Shown one piece after another: positions 1 through 8,458 of a DNA stretch of 48,467 nt. The translations under genes and the position numbers were made by a program. The notes beneath the pieces are model-generated. The model did not search any database and had not been told where the DNA came from. It saw nothing but the letters and a program-made list of their open reading frames with translations. Each line of letters starts with the position of its first letter. Positions within the stretch are counted from its first letter, which is position 1. The stretch is taken from NCBI GenBank assembly GCA_035529435.1, contig DATKWS010000065.1, positions 1-48,467 on the forward strand, given 5' to 3'. Source of the DNA: DATKWS01 sp035529435 (GTDB taxonomy: Bacteria; Krumholzibacteriota; Krumholzibacteriia; Krumholzibacteriales; Krumholzibacteriaceae).

Positions 1-186
1 CTTCCCCTTCTCGGCGATATAGTAGCGGGTTTCCAGTTTCTTCGACATCTCGCCGAGATCGATCTTGAGACTCTGGGCGGAACCGTGAATGGGACAGAGA
101 AAGGCAAGGACAAGGGCGGCAAGAACACAAACTGCTCTACAGCAGGCAAATCCGGGACGTTCTGTTACACGCGCAGTGCCAAACAA
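1..186 (-). CDS. Exported protein of unknown function, N-terminal part only
   Basis: The minus strand reads from a TTG codon at 184-186 into a typical Sec signal peptide: a short basic stretch, the hydrophobic core AVCVLAALVLAFLC, and a likely signal peptidase I site after GSA. The mature part begins SLKIDLGEMSKKLETRYYI and runs off the left edge of the window. No ATG or GTG is available upstream in frame, and a purine-rich GGTGGA lies a few bases before the TTG, so this start is the best available but uncertain. About 30 mature residues are visible, too few to assign a family. It is divergent from lptF across a 444-bp intergenic region. The export signal is clear; the function is unknown. 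Confidence 0.55.
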   Translation of the reverse strand, partial: MFGTARVTERPGFACCRAVCVLAALVLAFLCPIHGSAQSLKIDLGEMSKKLETRYYIAEKGK

Positions 187-337
187 CTCAATCCACCCGC
201 TAAGATTTCATCGCATTCCTTCACCGGTACGGCCAAGCGGTGCATCCCCCTGTTCGAGAGAACAACCCTGCGGTTGCCGGAAAACCGCGTTCGTGCCGAC
301 GCCGAGGAGCGTCGAAAAACTCTGTTTCCTCATCATA

Positions 338-375
338 AATATGTGTTACATTAACCATGTGCTCAAAAATATAAA
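338..375. promoter_or_regulatory. Possible overlapping divergent promoters
   Basis: Leftward, TTGAGC (361-366 on the minus strand) and CATATT (338-343) are separated by 17 bp. Rightward, TTACAT (346-351) and TATAAA (370-375) are separated by 18 bp. Both are imperfect matches to a housekeeping sigma-70 promoter, in the only AT-rich part of this intergenic region. They would serve the exported-protein gene and the lptF operon. This is pattern matching only. Confidence 0.3.
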
Positions 376-477
376 TTCGTCATGCGTAGACCGGTCCGGA
401 GAAAGATGACACGCTGTCCCGGAAATGAGACAAAACGATCCCTTCCTGTCTACAAATGAATACACGCTTCCCACACT

Positions 478-507
478 CCCGATCCATCCCTCTCGAAGAG
501 GATCGGG
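478..507 (+). repeat. Inverted repeat in the presumed lptF leader
   Basis: CCCGATCC at 478-485 pairs perfectly with GGATCGGG at 500-507 around a 14-nt loop, which itself can form a small CTCT/AGAG hairpin. No T-run follows, so it is not a standard terminator. It could be a leader RNA structure or a protein site; the function is unknown. Confidence 0.35.
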
Positions 508-630
508 GGACAGGGGAAACGGATTCGGAACTGCAACAAACGGCAGAATACACTATGCGAACGTTGCGCTCAGGCCTCCCGCGACTCGTTCGCTGCGATG
601 GCCTCCTTTGCCGATATCATCGTTAACCCT

Positions 631-2076
631 ATGAAAAAACTCATACTCGATAGATACATCGTTCAAAACCACATCGGTCCGTACCTGTTCGGTATCGCCA
701 TCATCACATTCGTTTTCGTCATGGATTTCATCTTCAGGTATCTGGATCTCTTCATCGGGAAGGGGGTGAAATTCCTTGTCGTTTTAGAGTTTTTCGTGCT
801 CAGTCTGGGACATATGTTTGCATTAATTATACCAATGGCCGTCATGCCCGCGACGCTCATGGCGTTCGGACAACTCGCTGCCGATAATGAGGTTACGGCA
901 ATGAAAGCAAACGGTGTTTCCCTGTACCGGATGATACTGCCGGTCCTCGTCGCCTCCATTGTCCTCGCCGTGGGACTGGTGTACTACAACAACGCCGTTC
1001 TGCCCGAGAGCAATCACCGGTTGATGAATCTCATGATCGACATCGGAAAGAAAAAACCGACGCTCGAGATCAAGGAGAATCAGTTCAACGACACGATCAA
1101 GGGTTACACGATCTTCATCCGTAAAAAGAACGACAAGACCGGTGAAATCGAGGACGTGCGCATCATGGAGAATCGAAAGGGAGGCATACCGACGACAACG
1201 ATAGCCGCACGCGGCAGGATGGCCTATCTCGAGGGGAACAGCGCCCTCCGATTCGAGCTCGAGAACGGGGAGATCCACGAGATGCCCAACACCGAGGACA
1301 TCACTACGTACCGCAAAACCATGTTCAAGCATTTCACGCTCAATATCAGGGATACGGAACGCTCGCTCAAACGGTCCGAGAGAAACCACCGCGGCGACCG
1401 GGAGATGAGCGCGACCATGATGCGTGAACGGATCAAGGAGATCGATCAGAATATCGGCACGGTCCAAAAGCACATGCACCAGACCGCGGTCAAGCCGATC
1501 GCGGCGAACCTCGCGGCGGTATTTCCCCGGCTCGCCGATCTGGCGCCGGACGAGGCCGTGGAGCCTCCCTCCGGGCCGGAGATGCCCGCTTCGGCCACAC
1601 CGCGAACAGAAAAATCGCCGGGTCTCAGGGGCACCGCCGACCAGATCCTGCGCGTTCTTGAGAACGAGACCAATATCGTGGAAGCGAATAGAAACCAGAA
1701 ATCACGGTACGGCGTCGAAATCCACAAGAAGTACTCAATACCGTTCAGCTGTATCATCTTCGTACTCCTCGGCGCCCCACTCGCGATCCGGTCCGGCAAG
1801 AAGGGGATGACGATGGCCATCGGTTTCAGCATTCTCTTCTTCCTCATCTACTACATGTTTCTTATCAGCGGCGAGAAACTCGCCGACCGGCGGCTCGTCA
1901 GCCCATGGCTGTCGATGTGGATGCCCAACATTGTCCTTTCCGTGGTAGCGTTATTCCTGCTCCACAGAACGGTGCGCGAGGCGCAAACGATCAACTGGGA
2001 CATGTTCAACCTGTTGAAACGGTGGCAGCGCGCGGAACCGGTCGGCGGTGAGGGATCCGTTCGAACCGGCAGGTAG
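631..2076 (+). CDS. lptF: LptF/LptG family LPS export permease (LptF-like), with a long insertion
   Basis: Inner-membrane permease subunit that, with LptG and the LptB ATPase, extracts lipopolysaccharide from the inner membrane. The protein (481 aa from ATG 631, MKKLILDRYI) shows the family layout: an N-terminal helix bundle (roughly residues 10-120), a periplasmic beta-jellyroll with the YTIFIRKK-type strand near residue 160, and C-terminal membrane helices from about residue 365. LptF is usually under 400 residues. The excess is an insertion at roughly 245-355 holding a charged coiled-coil-like helix and a Pro/Ala-rich linker. The start at 631 is preferred to ATG 598 because LptF proteins begin with a basic stretch plus a DRYI motif; neither has a strong ribosome binding site. 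First gene of the lptF-lptG-GWxTD unit. Confidence 0.9.
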   Translation: MKKLILDRYIVQNHIGPYLFGIAIITFVFVMDFIFRYLDLFIGKGVKFLVVLEFFVLSLGHMFALIIPMAVMPATLMAFGQLAADNEVTAMKANGVSLYRMILPVLVASIVLAVGLVYYNNAVLPESNHRLMNLMIDIGKKKPTLEIKENQFNDTIKGYTIFIRKKNDKTGEIEDVRIMENRKGGIPTTTIAARGRMAYLEGNSALRFELENGEIHEMPNTEDITTYRKTMFKHFTLNIRDTERSLKRSERNHRGDREMSATMMRERIKEIDQNIGTVQKHMHQTAVKPIAANLAAVFPRLADLAPDEAVEPPSGPEMPASATPRTEKSPGLRGTADQILRVLENETNIVEANRNQKSRYGVEIHKKYSIPFSCIIFVLLGAPLAIRSGKKGMTMAIGFSILFFLIYYMFLISGEKLADRRLVSPWLSMWMPNIVLSVVALFLLHRTVREAQTINWDMFNLLKRWQRAEPVGGEGSVRTGR

Positions 2077-2102
2077 CGCGAACCTTAGAAACAGGAAGCG
2101 AC

Positions 2103-3182
2103 GTGAGAATACATGACCGGTACATTTTGGGAGGATTCTGGAGAAACCTGCTCATCGGCCTCGTCGCCTTCACCGTCATCTTCATCACGGTGGACATCAA
2201 TGAAGAGATCGACAACTATATCGATCACGATGCCGCACTGTACGATGTCGCCGCGTATTACCTCTTCCAGATTCCCTGGATAGTCCTTCTCGTCCTGCCG
2301 GTATCCGTCCTCCTCTCGGCCGTTTTTTCCCTCGGCAAGCTCTCCCGCCAGAACGAGTTGACCGCCTTCATCGCTTCCGGCACATCCCTCGTACGGCTCG
2401 CCATGCCGATCATCGCCTCGGCGCTTCTCCTCAGTATCGGTACGATCGCTTTCAGCGAGCTGCTCGTGCCGAAGACCAACCGCAGGAGCGAACAGATCAT
2501 GCTGGTGAAGATAGAGAAACGAAAGAAGCAGGAATCGTTCAGATTCAAGAACCATCTCCACTACGAGGGCGAGAACAACCGCACCTACTATGCCGAGAGA
2601 TACGACGTGACGCTGCACGAGCTCCGCAACGCCGTCCTCCAGGAGTACCGCGGCTCCAGCATACAGAGGCGGGTGGACGCGCAGAAGGTGTTCTGGGACG
2701 GGGAAAAGTGGGTGTTCCTGAACGGCGCGATCAGGGAGTTCACTCCCGGGGGAGAGCGGATCACCCCCTTTGACAGGCTCCCCATGAGGGATCTTCCCGA
2801 GCGACCCGAGGATCTTGCCAAACAGGAAATCGATCCCGAGGAGATGAACTACACCGAGCTCAAGGACTATATCGACAAGGTGCGGCGGAGCGGCGGCGAA
2901 ATTGACAAATACCTCGTTGATCTGTATTTTAAATTCAGTTTCCCGTTTACGAGCCTGATATTCGCCGTGATCGGTGTCGCCCTCTCGTCCGCCAAGAGAA
3001 AACCGTCGCTGGCGACCGGATTCGGGCTCACCCTGTTCATCAGTTTCACCTACTACGGGATACTGCGGATAGGGCAAGCACTCGGCCACAGCGGCGTGAT
3101 TCAGCCGGTACTCGGGGCATGGATAGGAAATATCATTTTCTTCGTGGTGGGCGGCGTGCTCCTCTACCGGGCGAACCAGTGA
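2103..3182 (+). CDS. lptG: LptF/LptG family LPS export permease (LptG-like)
   Basis: Partner permease of LptF in the LptB2FG exporter. The 359-aa protein begins at a GTG preceded by AGGAAG, 26 bp after lptF. It starts MRIHDRYILGGFWRNLLIG, has N-terminal membrane helices (about 15-35, 55-80 and 95-120), a periplasmic jellyroll around 140-240, and three C-terminal helices ending VLLYRANQ. The loop segment SFRFKNHLHYEG and the conserved ELTAFIASGTS coupling-helix region are typical of the family. The order F then G is the usual one. ATPase lptB and lptC lie about 17 kb away on the other strand. Confidence 0.92.
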   Translation: MRIHDRYILGGFWRNLLIGLVAFTVIFITVDINEEIDNYIDHDAALYDVAAYYLFQIPWIVLLVLPVSVLLSAVFSLGKLSRQNELTAFIASGTSLVRLAMPIIASALLLSIGTIAFSELLVPKTNRRSEQIMLVKIEKRKKQESFRFKNHLHYEGENNRTYYAERYDVTLHELRNAVLQEYRGSSIQRRVDAQKVFWDGEKWVFLNGAIREFTPGGERITPFDRLPMRDLPERPEDLAKQEIDPEEMNYTELKDYIDKVRRSGGEIDKYLVDLYFKFSFPFTSLIFAVIGVALSSAKRKPSLATGFGLTLFISFTYYGILRIGQALGHSGVIQPVLGAWIGNIIFFVVGGVLLYRANQ

Positions 3183-3258
3183 AACCGTTCGACGCCCGTA
3201 ATGGATACGTCCGGCCCGGCGCTAGAGCGCTTATCGGTGAAAGGGTGAGGTCGATCGC

Positions 3259-4875
3259 ATGAAACGTTGCACCGCCCGTGTGAGCTTGTCGATCTGTATC
3301 GTCTCGATGTCGATATTCGCCTGCCTGCTCCCGGCGGAGGCATCGTCGGAGAGCTTCAAGGGTGAGATCGAGTTGTTGAGAAAACTCGCTCCCGAGGAAC
3401 TGATGACCTATTTCGGGCTTCAGTACATCATGAGCCAGTACCAGGCGAGGCAGTTTCTCTCGCTGGAATCGGAGACCGAGCGGCGCGAATGGATCGAGCG
3501 GTACTGGATCTATAATGACCCGACGCCGGCCACGGAGACCAATGAGCGGCGGTCCGAGCACGAGAAGCGGGTGGCGCTGGCGAGAAAGCTGTTCGGCATG
3601 AAGAAGGCGCCGGGGTGGGACAAGCGCGGGGAGACATTGATCCGGTACGGAATGCCCGGTTACCGGGTCAAGACGTTCGGCGATATCGGATTCTACCGGA
3701 TGATCCCGCCGGGAGAGATGTGGTATTACGAATCTCTCGACATGCTCGTTCAATTCCACAACTACAACCTCATGGGTGAATTTATCTATGCAATCGAGCC
3801 GCAGGGGCTCACCTCGCGGCAGATCCTCGATCGCCTGAAGCTCGCCATCGAGCATTCGCGCAACCATGAGATGGCGGGGATCTCTTTAACTCCCGAGGAG
3901 GTCGGGGCCATTTCCAGCTTCAATCCGGACAAGATCGACCACATGGCGGACCCCGATGTCAGGATGGCGACGCCGAAGGATCTCATCGCGGGCAGAGATG
4001 CGGAAAAGATGCAACACTCCGCCAACAATTTCTACAAGTACCTGAAGGAAAAACCGGTCATTTATTCCTTCGAGCTCGATGCCGAGATTCTGCCCGTCTA
4101 TTTTGACATCACGGCCTTCAGGGGTGGGCCCGGCCGGATCCGGACGGAGATCAACGTCGAGGTGCCGACGGGCGAGCTGAAGTTCATATACCGTGAAGGC
4201 ATGCTCACCGCCGATGTCGAACTCAAGGTGCTCGTGCGCGATTTCGAGTTGAATCCGGTTTCCTTGGTGAGCGACCGTGTGCATGCCTCCCAGGCGGGAG
4301 AGACATTCACCGGTCCCAGCCTCGTTCCCGGCCAGGCCGTGGTCACCCTGGAACCAGGTTACTACCGGATCGGTATCGAGGCGACCGACCTGCACTCGGG
4401 CCGAACGGGGAGTTTCCGGACGAACATCGAGCTCACTTCGCTTGACCGCACGCTGCACCTCAGCGATATACAGTTCGCCAGCAGCATCAGGGAAACCGAG
4501 CAGAACACGAGGTTCATGAAGGGAAATCTCCAGGTCGTGCCCCATCCACTCCATGCCTACCGTATACCCTACCCCGTGACACTCTACTTCGAGATCTACG
4601 GACTCGACACCGATGCCGAGGGACTCGCATTCTACGAGGTCGAGTACCGGATCATACCCCTCGAGAAACGCCGCCGGGGTCCCGTGCTCGAGGAGGTGCC
4701 GACCGTGATCAGTTCACGTTTCGAGACGACCGGCTTTGGTTCGATGCACACAGAGCGTCTCGAGATCGCAACGGACAATCTCTGGAAAGGGCCCTTCGAG
4801 CTGATCGTCACGGTACGCGACCGGCGAACCCGCCTCAGCACCGAGCAACGCTCGAGTTTTTCGATACTCGAGTAG
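3259..4875 (+). CDS. GWxTD domain-containing secreted protein
   Basis: 538-aa protein with an N-terminal signal peptide (hydrophobic stretch LSICIVSMSIFACLLPAEA, cleavage near ASS). Residues about 70-150 carry the hallmarks of the GWxTD domain: RYWIYNDPTPATETN, then APGWDKRGETLIRYGMPG and an E-M-W-Y-Y block. This domain is found almost only in FCB-group and related bacteria, and its biochemical role is not established. Here the eponymous motif reads GWDKRG, so the T-D pair is not conserved. The C-terminal half is beta-rich and probably Ig-like. It follows lptG by 76 bp with an AGG-containing ribosome binding region. Its place after two LPS exporter genes suggests an envelope role, but that is inference. 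Confidence 0.82.
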   Translation: MKRCTARVSLSICIVSMSIFACLLPAEASSESFKGEIELLRKLAPEELMTYFGLQYIMSQYQARQFLSLESETERREWIERYWIYNDPTPATETNERRSEHEKRVALARKLFGMKKAPGWDKRGETLIRYGMPGYRVKTFGDIGFYRMIPPGEMWYYESLDMLVQFHNYNLMGEFIYAIEPQGLTSRQILDRLKLAIEHSRNHEMAGISLTPEEVGAISSFNPDKIDHMADPDVRMATPKDLIAGRDAEKMQHSANNFYKYLKEKPVIYSFELDAEILPVYFDITAFRGGPGRIRTEINVEVPTGELKFIYREGMLTADVELKVLVRDFELNPVSLVSDRVHASQAGETFTGPSLVPGQAVVTLEPGYYRIGIEATDLHSGRTGSFRTNIELTSLDRTLHLSDIQFASSIRETEQNTRFMKGNLQVVPHPLHAYRIPYPVTLYFEIYGLDTDAEGLAFYEVEYRIIPLEKRRRGPVLEEVPTVISSRFETTGFGSMHTERLEIATDNLWKGPFELIVTVRDRRTRLSTEQRSSFSILE

Positions 4876-4884
4876 GAATGGGAG

Positions 4885-4911
4885 GGGTCCCGGACGGACG
4901 GCCGGGACTCC
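4885..4911. terminator. Possible bidirectional terminator between convergent genes
   Basis: A hairpin with a 7-bp perfect stem, GTCCCGG (4887-4893) and CCGGGAC (4902-4908), sits between the stop codons of the GWxTD gene and the convergent ahcY. The stem is extended by further G-C pairs. No clear T-run follows on either strand, so it is a weak intrinsic terminator at best. Confidence 0.4.
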
Positions 4912-4956
4912 ATTGCCGGTACCTATTCCGGATGCCGCGGACGCCGTTTCCCTTGA

Positions 4957-6213
4957 CTACGTCCCCTGATCCCAGCTCGCCAGGTACTTTTTCTGCTTAT
5001 CGGTCAACTCGTCGATCGCACAATCCATCGTTTCCAGCTTGAGACGCGCGATCTCGCGGTCGATCTCGGGGGGCACGGGGTAGACCCTCTTATCGAGCTT
5101 CACATTCTTCTTCGAGAGAAACTCGGCGGAAAGGGACTGGTTGGCGAAGCTCATATCCATCACCGAAGCGGGGTGTCCCTCCGCGGCGGCGAGGTTTATG
5201 AGGCGCCCCTCGCCGAGCAGATTGATACGCCGCCCGTCCGGCAGGATGAACTGGTCGACGTTATCGCGCACGCGAATCTTGCTCGTCGCCATCTTCTCGA
5301 GGTCGGGAATGTCGATCTCGACATTGAAGTGACCCGAGTTGGCGATTATCGCCCCGTCCTTCATGCGCTCGAAATGTTCCTTGCGAACAACCGAGATGTT
5401 CCCCGTCAGCGTTATGAACACATCGCCGACCTCCGCCGCACCGTGCGACCCTATTACGGTGAATCCATCCATGACCGCCTCGAGGGCCTTGACCGGATCG
5501 ATCTCGACGACGATCACGTTGGCACCCATGCCGCGGGCACGCATCGCCGTACCCCGGCCGCACCAGCCGTAGCCGAACACCACGACCCGGGACCCGGCGA
5601 GGAGAATATTGGTCGAACGCAGTATGCCGTCGATGGTGCTCTGGCCCGTCCCGTAGCGGTTGTCGAAGAGGTGCTTGGTCTGGGCGTCATTGACCGCAAT
5701 CATGGGATACTCGAGGACTCCATGCTTTTCCATGCTGCGGAGCCTGATCACGCCCGTCGTCGTCTCCTCCGAACCACCGATCACCCCCTCCAGCATCTCG
5801 CGGCGGTCCTTGTGGATGGTGCTCACGAGGTCCGCCCCATCGTCCATCGTGATATGGGGCTTGATGTCGAGCACCGCGTTGATGTGGCTGTAATAAGTCT
5901 TGTTGTCCTCCCCCTTCTTCGCGAAGACCGATATCTCGTAGTCCTTTACGAGGGAGGCGACGACGTCGTCTTGCGTGCTGAGCGGATTCGAGGCGCACAG
6001 TGCGACCTCCGCCCCTCCTTCCTTGAGCGTACGCATGAGGTTCGCCGTCTCGGTCGTCACGTGGAGGCAGGCGCCGATCCTGAGCCCCTCGAACGGCTTC
6101 TCCTCGGCGAATCGCTTGCGTATCAAGCGAAGCACCGGCATCCACTCATCGGCCCAATCGATCCGCTTCCTGCCGCTGTCGGACAGGTTCAAATCCTTGG
6201 CATCGTACTTCAT
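4957..6213 (-). CDS. ahcY: S-adenosyl-L-homocysteine hydrolase
   Basis: Converts S-adenosylhomocysteine reversibly to homocysteine and adenosine, removing the inhibitory product of methyltransferases. The 418-aa sequence contains the substrate region CLHVTTETANLMRTL, the NAD-binding glycine motif VFGYGWCGRGTA near residues 210-220, and the segment ANSGHFNVEID. It is a full-length cytosolic enzyme. ATG at 6213 (MKYDAKDL) is chosen over the longer frame from 6258 because GAAAGGAT lies just upstream and the extra 15 residues look unlike the family. It follows metK by about 40 bp, so two steps of the SAM cycle are co-transcribed. Confidence 0.97.
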   Translation of the reverse strand: MKYDAKDLNLSDSGRKRIDWADEWMPVLRLIRKRFAEEKPFEGLRIGACLHVTTETANLMRTLKEGGAEVALCASNPLSTQDDVVASLVKDYEISVFAKKGEDNKTYYSHINAVLDIKPHITMDDGADLVSTIHKDRREMLEGVIGGSEETTTGVIRLRSMEKHGVLEYPMIAVNDAQTKHLFDNRYGTGQSTIDGILRSTNILLAGSRVVVFGYGWCGRGTAMRARGMGANVIVVEIDPVKALEAVMDGFTVIGSHGAAEVGDVFITLTGNISVVRKEHFERMKDGAIIANSGHFNVEIDIPDLEKMATSKIRVRDNVDQFILPDGRRINLLGEGRLINLAAAEGHPASVMDMSFANQSLSAEFLSKKNVKLDKRVYPVPPEIDREIARLKLETMDCAIDELTDKQKKYLASWDQGT

Positions 6214-6254
6214 CGAGCGATCCTTTCCCTGTTCAGTACTCCCGCTGTCTACCC

Positions 6255-7397
6255 TCACACCTTCGACTTCAGGATATTGACATAATCGAGCTTCTCCCAG
6301 GTGAACTCGGGCTCCTCGCGTCCGAAATGGCCGTACGCGGCGGTTTTCAGGTAGATGCCGCGCCTGAGCTTGAGACGGCCTATGATACCGCGCGGCGTGA
6401 GATCGAATGTATCGCGTACGATCTCCGTCAGTTTCTCGTCGGCTATCGTACCCGTCCCATTGGTATCGACCATCACCGATATCGGCTCAACGATCCCGAT
6501 GGCGTAGGCGATCTGGACCTCCACTTCGGTGGCCAGGCCGGCGCCGACGATGTTCTTCGCCACGTGCCGGGCCGCGTACGAGCCGGAGCGATCAACCTTG
6601 GTCGGGTCCTTTCCGGAGAAGGCGCCGCCGCCGTGACTGCCGAATCCCCCGTATGTATCGACGATGATCTTCCGGCCGGTCAACCCCGTATCGGCCATGG
6701 GGCCGCCCCTGACGAAGCGCCCCGTCGGATTGACCAATATCCGGTAGTCGGAGGCATCCACCGTGAATTGCGCGAGCACGGGCCTGATTACGTTCTCGAT
6801 CAGCGTTTTCCGAATCTCGTCGAGAGCCGTATCCTCGGCGTGCTGGGTGGAAAGGAGAACGGTATGCACCCGCTTCGGCCTGTGATCCTCATACTCGATC
6901 GTCACCTGCGATTTGCCGTCCGGCCGCAGGTACTGCAGGGTCCCGGCCTTGCGCACCGCGGCCATCCGCTGCACCAGGCGATGGGCGATGATGATCGGCA
7001 TCGGCATCAATACATCGGTCTGATCGCAGGCATACCCGAACATCATTCCCTGATCACCGGCACCGCCCTTATCGACACCCATCGCGATATCACCGGACTG
7101 TTCCTCGATCGTCGTGAGGACGGCGGTCGCCTCGTCATCGAATCCCAGCCGCGGATCGGTATACCCGATTTGACGGATGACCTTTCTTGCGATGCTCGGT
7201 ATATCGATGTAGGCCTCCGTATGTATCTCTCCCGAAATAAAGGCCATTCCAGTCGTCACCAGCGTTTCGCATGCAACGCGCCCGTCGGGATCCACGGAGA
7301 GAATCGCATCGACAACGGCATCGGAAATTTGATCGGCGATCTTATCGGGATGCCCTTCAGTCACGGATTCAGATGTAAATAAATGCTTCTCGGCCAT
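6255..7397 (-). CDS. metK: S-adenosylmethionine synthetase
   Basis: Makes S-adenosylmethionine from methionine and ATP. The 380-aa protein has all the signature blocks: ESVTEGHPDKIADQ at the start (ATP-binding His and Mg-binding Asp), GAGDQGMMFGYAC around residue 115, and GGGAFSGKDPTKVDRSG near 250. The start is fixed by GGGAGGA five bases before the ATG. It heads the metK-ahcY pair. The 86-bp gap upstream contains no recognisable SAM riboswitch. The nearest -35-like TTGACT lacks a well-spaced -10 box. Confidence 0.98.
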   Translation of the reverse strand: MAEKHLFTSESVTEGHPDKIADQISDAVVDAILSVDPDGRVACETLVTTGMAFISGEIHTEAYIDIPSIARKVIRQIGYTDPRLGFDDEATAVLTTIEEQSGDIAMGVDKGGAGDQGMMFGYACDQTDVLMPMPIIIAHRLVQRMAAVRKAGTLQYLRPDGKSQVTIEYEDHRPKRVHTVLLSTQHAEDTALDEIRKTLIENVIRPVLAQFTVDASDYRILVNPTGRFVRGGPMADTGLTGRKIIVDTYGGFGSHGGGAFSGKDPTKVDRSGSYAARHVAKNIVGAGLATEVEVQIAYAIGIVEPISVMVDTNGTGTIADEKLTEIVRDTFDLTPRGIIGRLKLRRGIYLKTAAYGHFGREEPEFTWEKLDYVNILKSKV

Positions 7398-7483
7398 TCA
7401 AATCCTCCCGTTAGTTTCATGAAATTTTACTGAGAATGAATACCATCCATGTTTTCACTGCATACAGTCAAGAAAAAAACGTC

Positions 7484-8458
7484 CTATCGAAAATCAATCT
7501 GAGAGTAGTCGCTGATATTGTAACTGCTCCGGGCGCCGGTCACCTCCGCGAAGGCCCCGACCACGCTCCCCTCGAGCATGACGTCCCGCAGGGCGCTGCC
7601 CTCGTTCAGGATCGAGTCCCGCACGATCGAATCACTGATTCGGCACCCCCGCGCCACCGATACATAGGGACCGATGATCGACCGGTCGATTTCGCTCTCC
7701 TGATCGATGTAGCAGGGAGGGATGATGATCGAACCCTCTCTCTCGCAATCGCCGTTCATATCATCGAGCAGCACGCGGTTCGTTTCGAGAAGGGTCTCCA
7801 GCTTTCCGCAATCGAACCATCCGTCGATCACGTAAGGATGGAATTCGGCGCCCCGTTCGATCATGAGCTGGAGTGCGTCGGTGATCTGGTACTCCCCCTT
7901 GGTCATGATGCTTTTTCCGATCAGTTCCGCGCACGCCTCGAACAGCAGCGTCGAATCGCGCATGTAGTACAGTCCGACCACGGCGAGGTTACTCGTGGGT
8001 TTCTCCGGTTTCTCGACGATACTCGTGATGACGCCCCCTTCGACCTCGCATACCCCGAAGCGCTGGGGATCCCCCACTTCATGAACACCGAGCACGTAAT
8101 CGCCCGTTTCCGGTATCCGTGTAAAGTCCGTCTTGATGATCGTGTCGCCGAGGATGATAATCAGCTCCGATTCATCGGCATGGGACCGCGCGAGCGAGAT
8201 GGCATGGGCGATACCTTTCTGCTCCTTCTGAACGACGAAGTGCGTCGGCACATCATACGTGCGGGACATGTATTCCCGTATCAGTTCCCCTTTGTACCCG
8301 ATGATCGGTATCAGCTCGGTGACTCCCATATCGAGGAGACTGTCAAGGATATGGCCGAGTATCGGCTTCCCCGCCACGTTGAGAAGCGCCTTCGGGATGG
8401 TGAATGTCTGCGGTCGGAGCCGCGTGCCGATACCCGCTACGGGGATTACTGCCTTCAT
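7484..8458 (-). CDS. Sugar-phosphate nucleotidyltransferase
   Basis: Activates a sugar 1-phosphate with an NTP to give a nucleotide sugar for glycan synthesis. The 324-aa protein opens with the pyrophosphorylase signature MKAVIPVAGIGTRLRPQT and has PKALLNVAGKPILGH, the metal-binding LGDTII segment near residue 105 and the VEKPEKPTSN block. The last ~80 residues show the hexapeptide-repeat pattern of a left-handed beta-helix (EIDRSIIGPYVSVARG). It most resembles RmlA- or GalU-type enzymes, but the nucleotide and sugar cannot be read from sequence. Its ATG overlaps the stop of the upstream isomerase gene (ATGA), so the two are tightly coupled. GGAGGACGG precedes the start. Confidence 0.9.
   Translation of the reverse strand: MKAVIPVAGIGTRLRPQTFTIPKALLNVAGKPILGHILDSLLDMGVTELIPIIGYKGELIREYMSRTYDVPTHFVVQKEQKGIAHAISLARSHADESELIIILGDTIIKTDFTRIPETGDYVLGVHEVGDPQRFGVCEVEGGVITSIVEKPEKPTSNLAVVGLYYMRDSTLLFEACAELIGKSIMTKGEYQITDALQLMIERGAEFHPYVIDGWFDCGKLETLLETNRVLLDDMNGDCEREGSIIIPPCYIDQESEIDRSIIGPYVSVARGCRISDSIVRDSILNEGSALRDVMLEGSVVGAFAEVTGARSSYNISDYSQIDFR

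Larger units (their letters stand above)
187..630. other. 444-bp divergent intergenic region with inverted repeats
   Basis: No convincing gene lies here. Short open frames exist on the plus strand, but they lack ribosome binding sites and read as low-complexity Arg/Pro/Ser peptides. The stretch contains an AT-rich segment around 330-385 that is the likely divergent promoter zone. It also has two adjacent perfect stem-loops at 270-288 (GCGGTT/AACCGC) and 297-314 (CGACGC/GCGTCG), and a longer inverted repeat at 478-507 (CCCGATCC/GGATCGGG). The last would lie in the lptF leader and the first two in the leader of the leftward gene. Confidence 0.6.

Noticed and set aside
1..186. Left-edge exported protein as the missing LptA
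   Set aside because: Only about 30 mature residues are visible and they show no OstA/LptA pattern, so the idea has no support in the sequence.
85..409. Two overlapping plus-strand frames of 89 and 106 codons at the left end
   Set aside because: They overlap the signal-peptide gene on the other strand and the promoter/hairpin zone, with no ribosome binding site and random composition.
2085..3089. 334-codon minus-strand frame opposite lptG
   Set aside because: The plus-strand protein is a clear LptG; the antisense product has no membrane or domain pattern.
7398..7483. SAM riboswitch before metK
   Set aside because: The gap is only 86 bp and I see none of the conserved helices of known SAM riboswitches.
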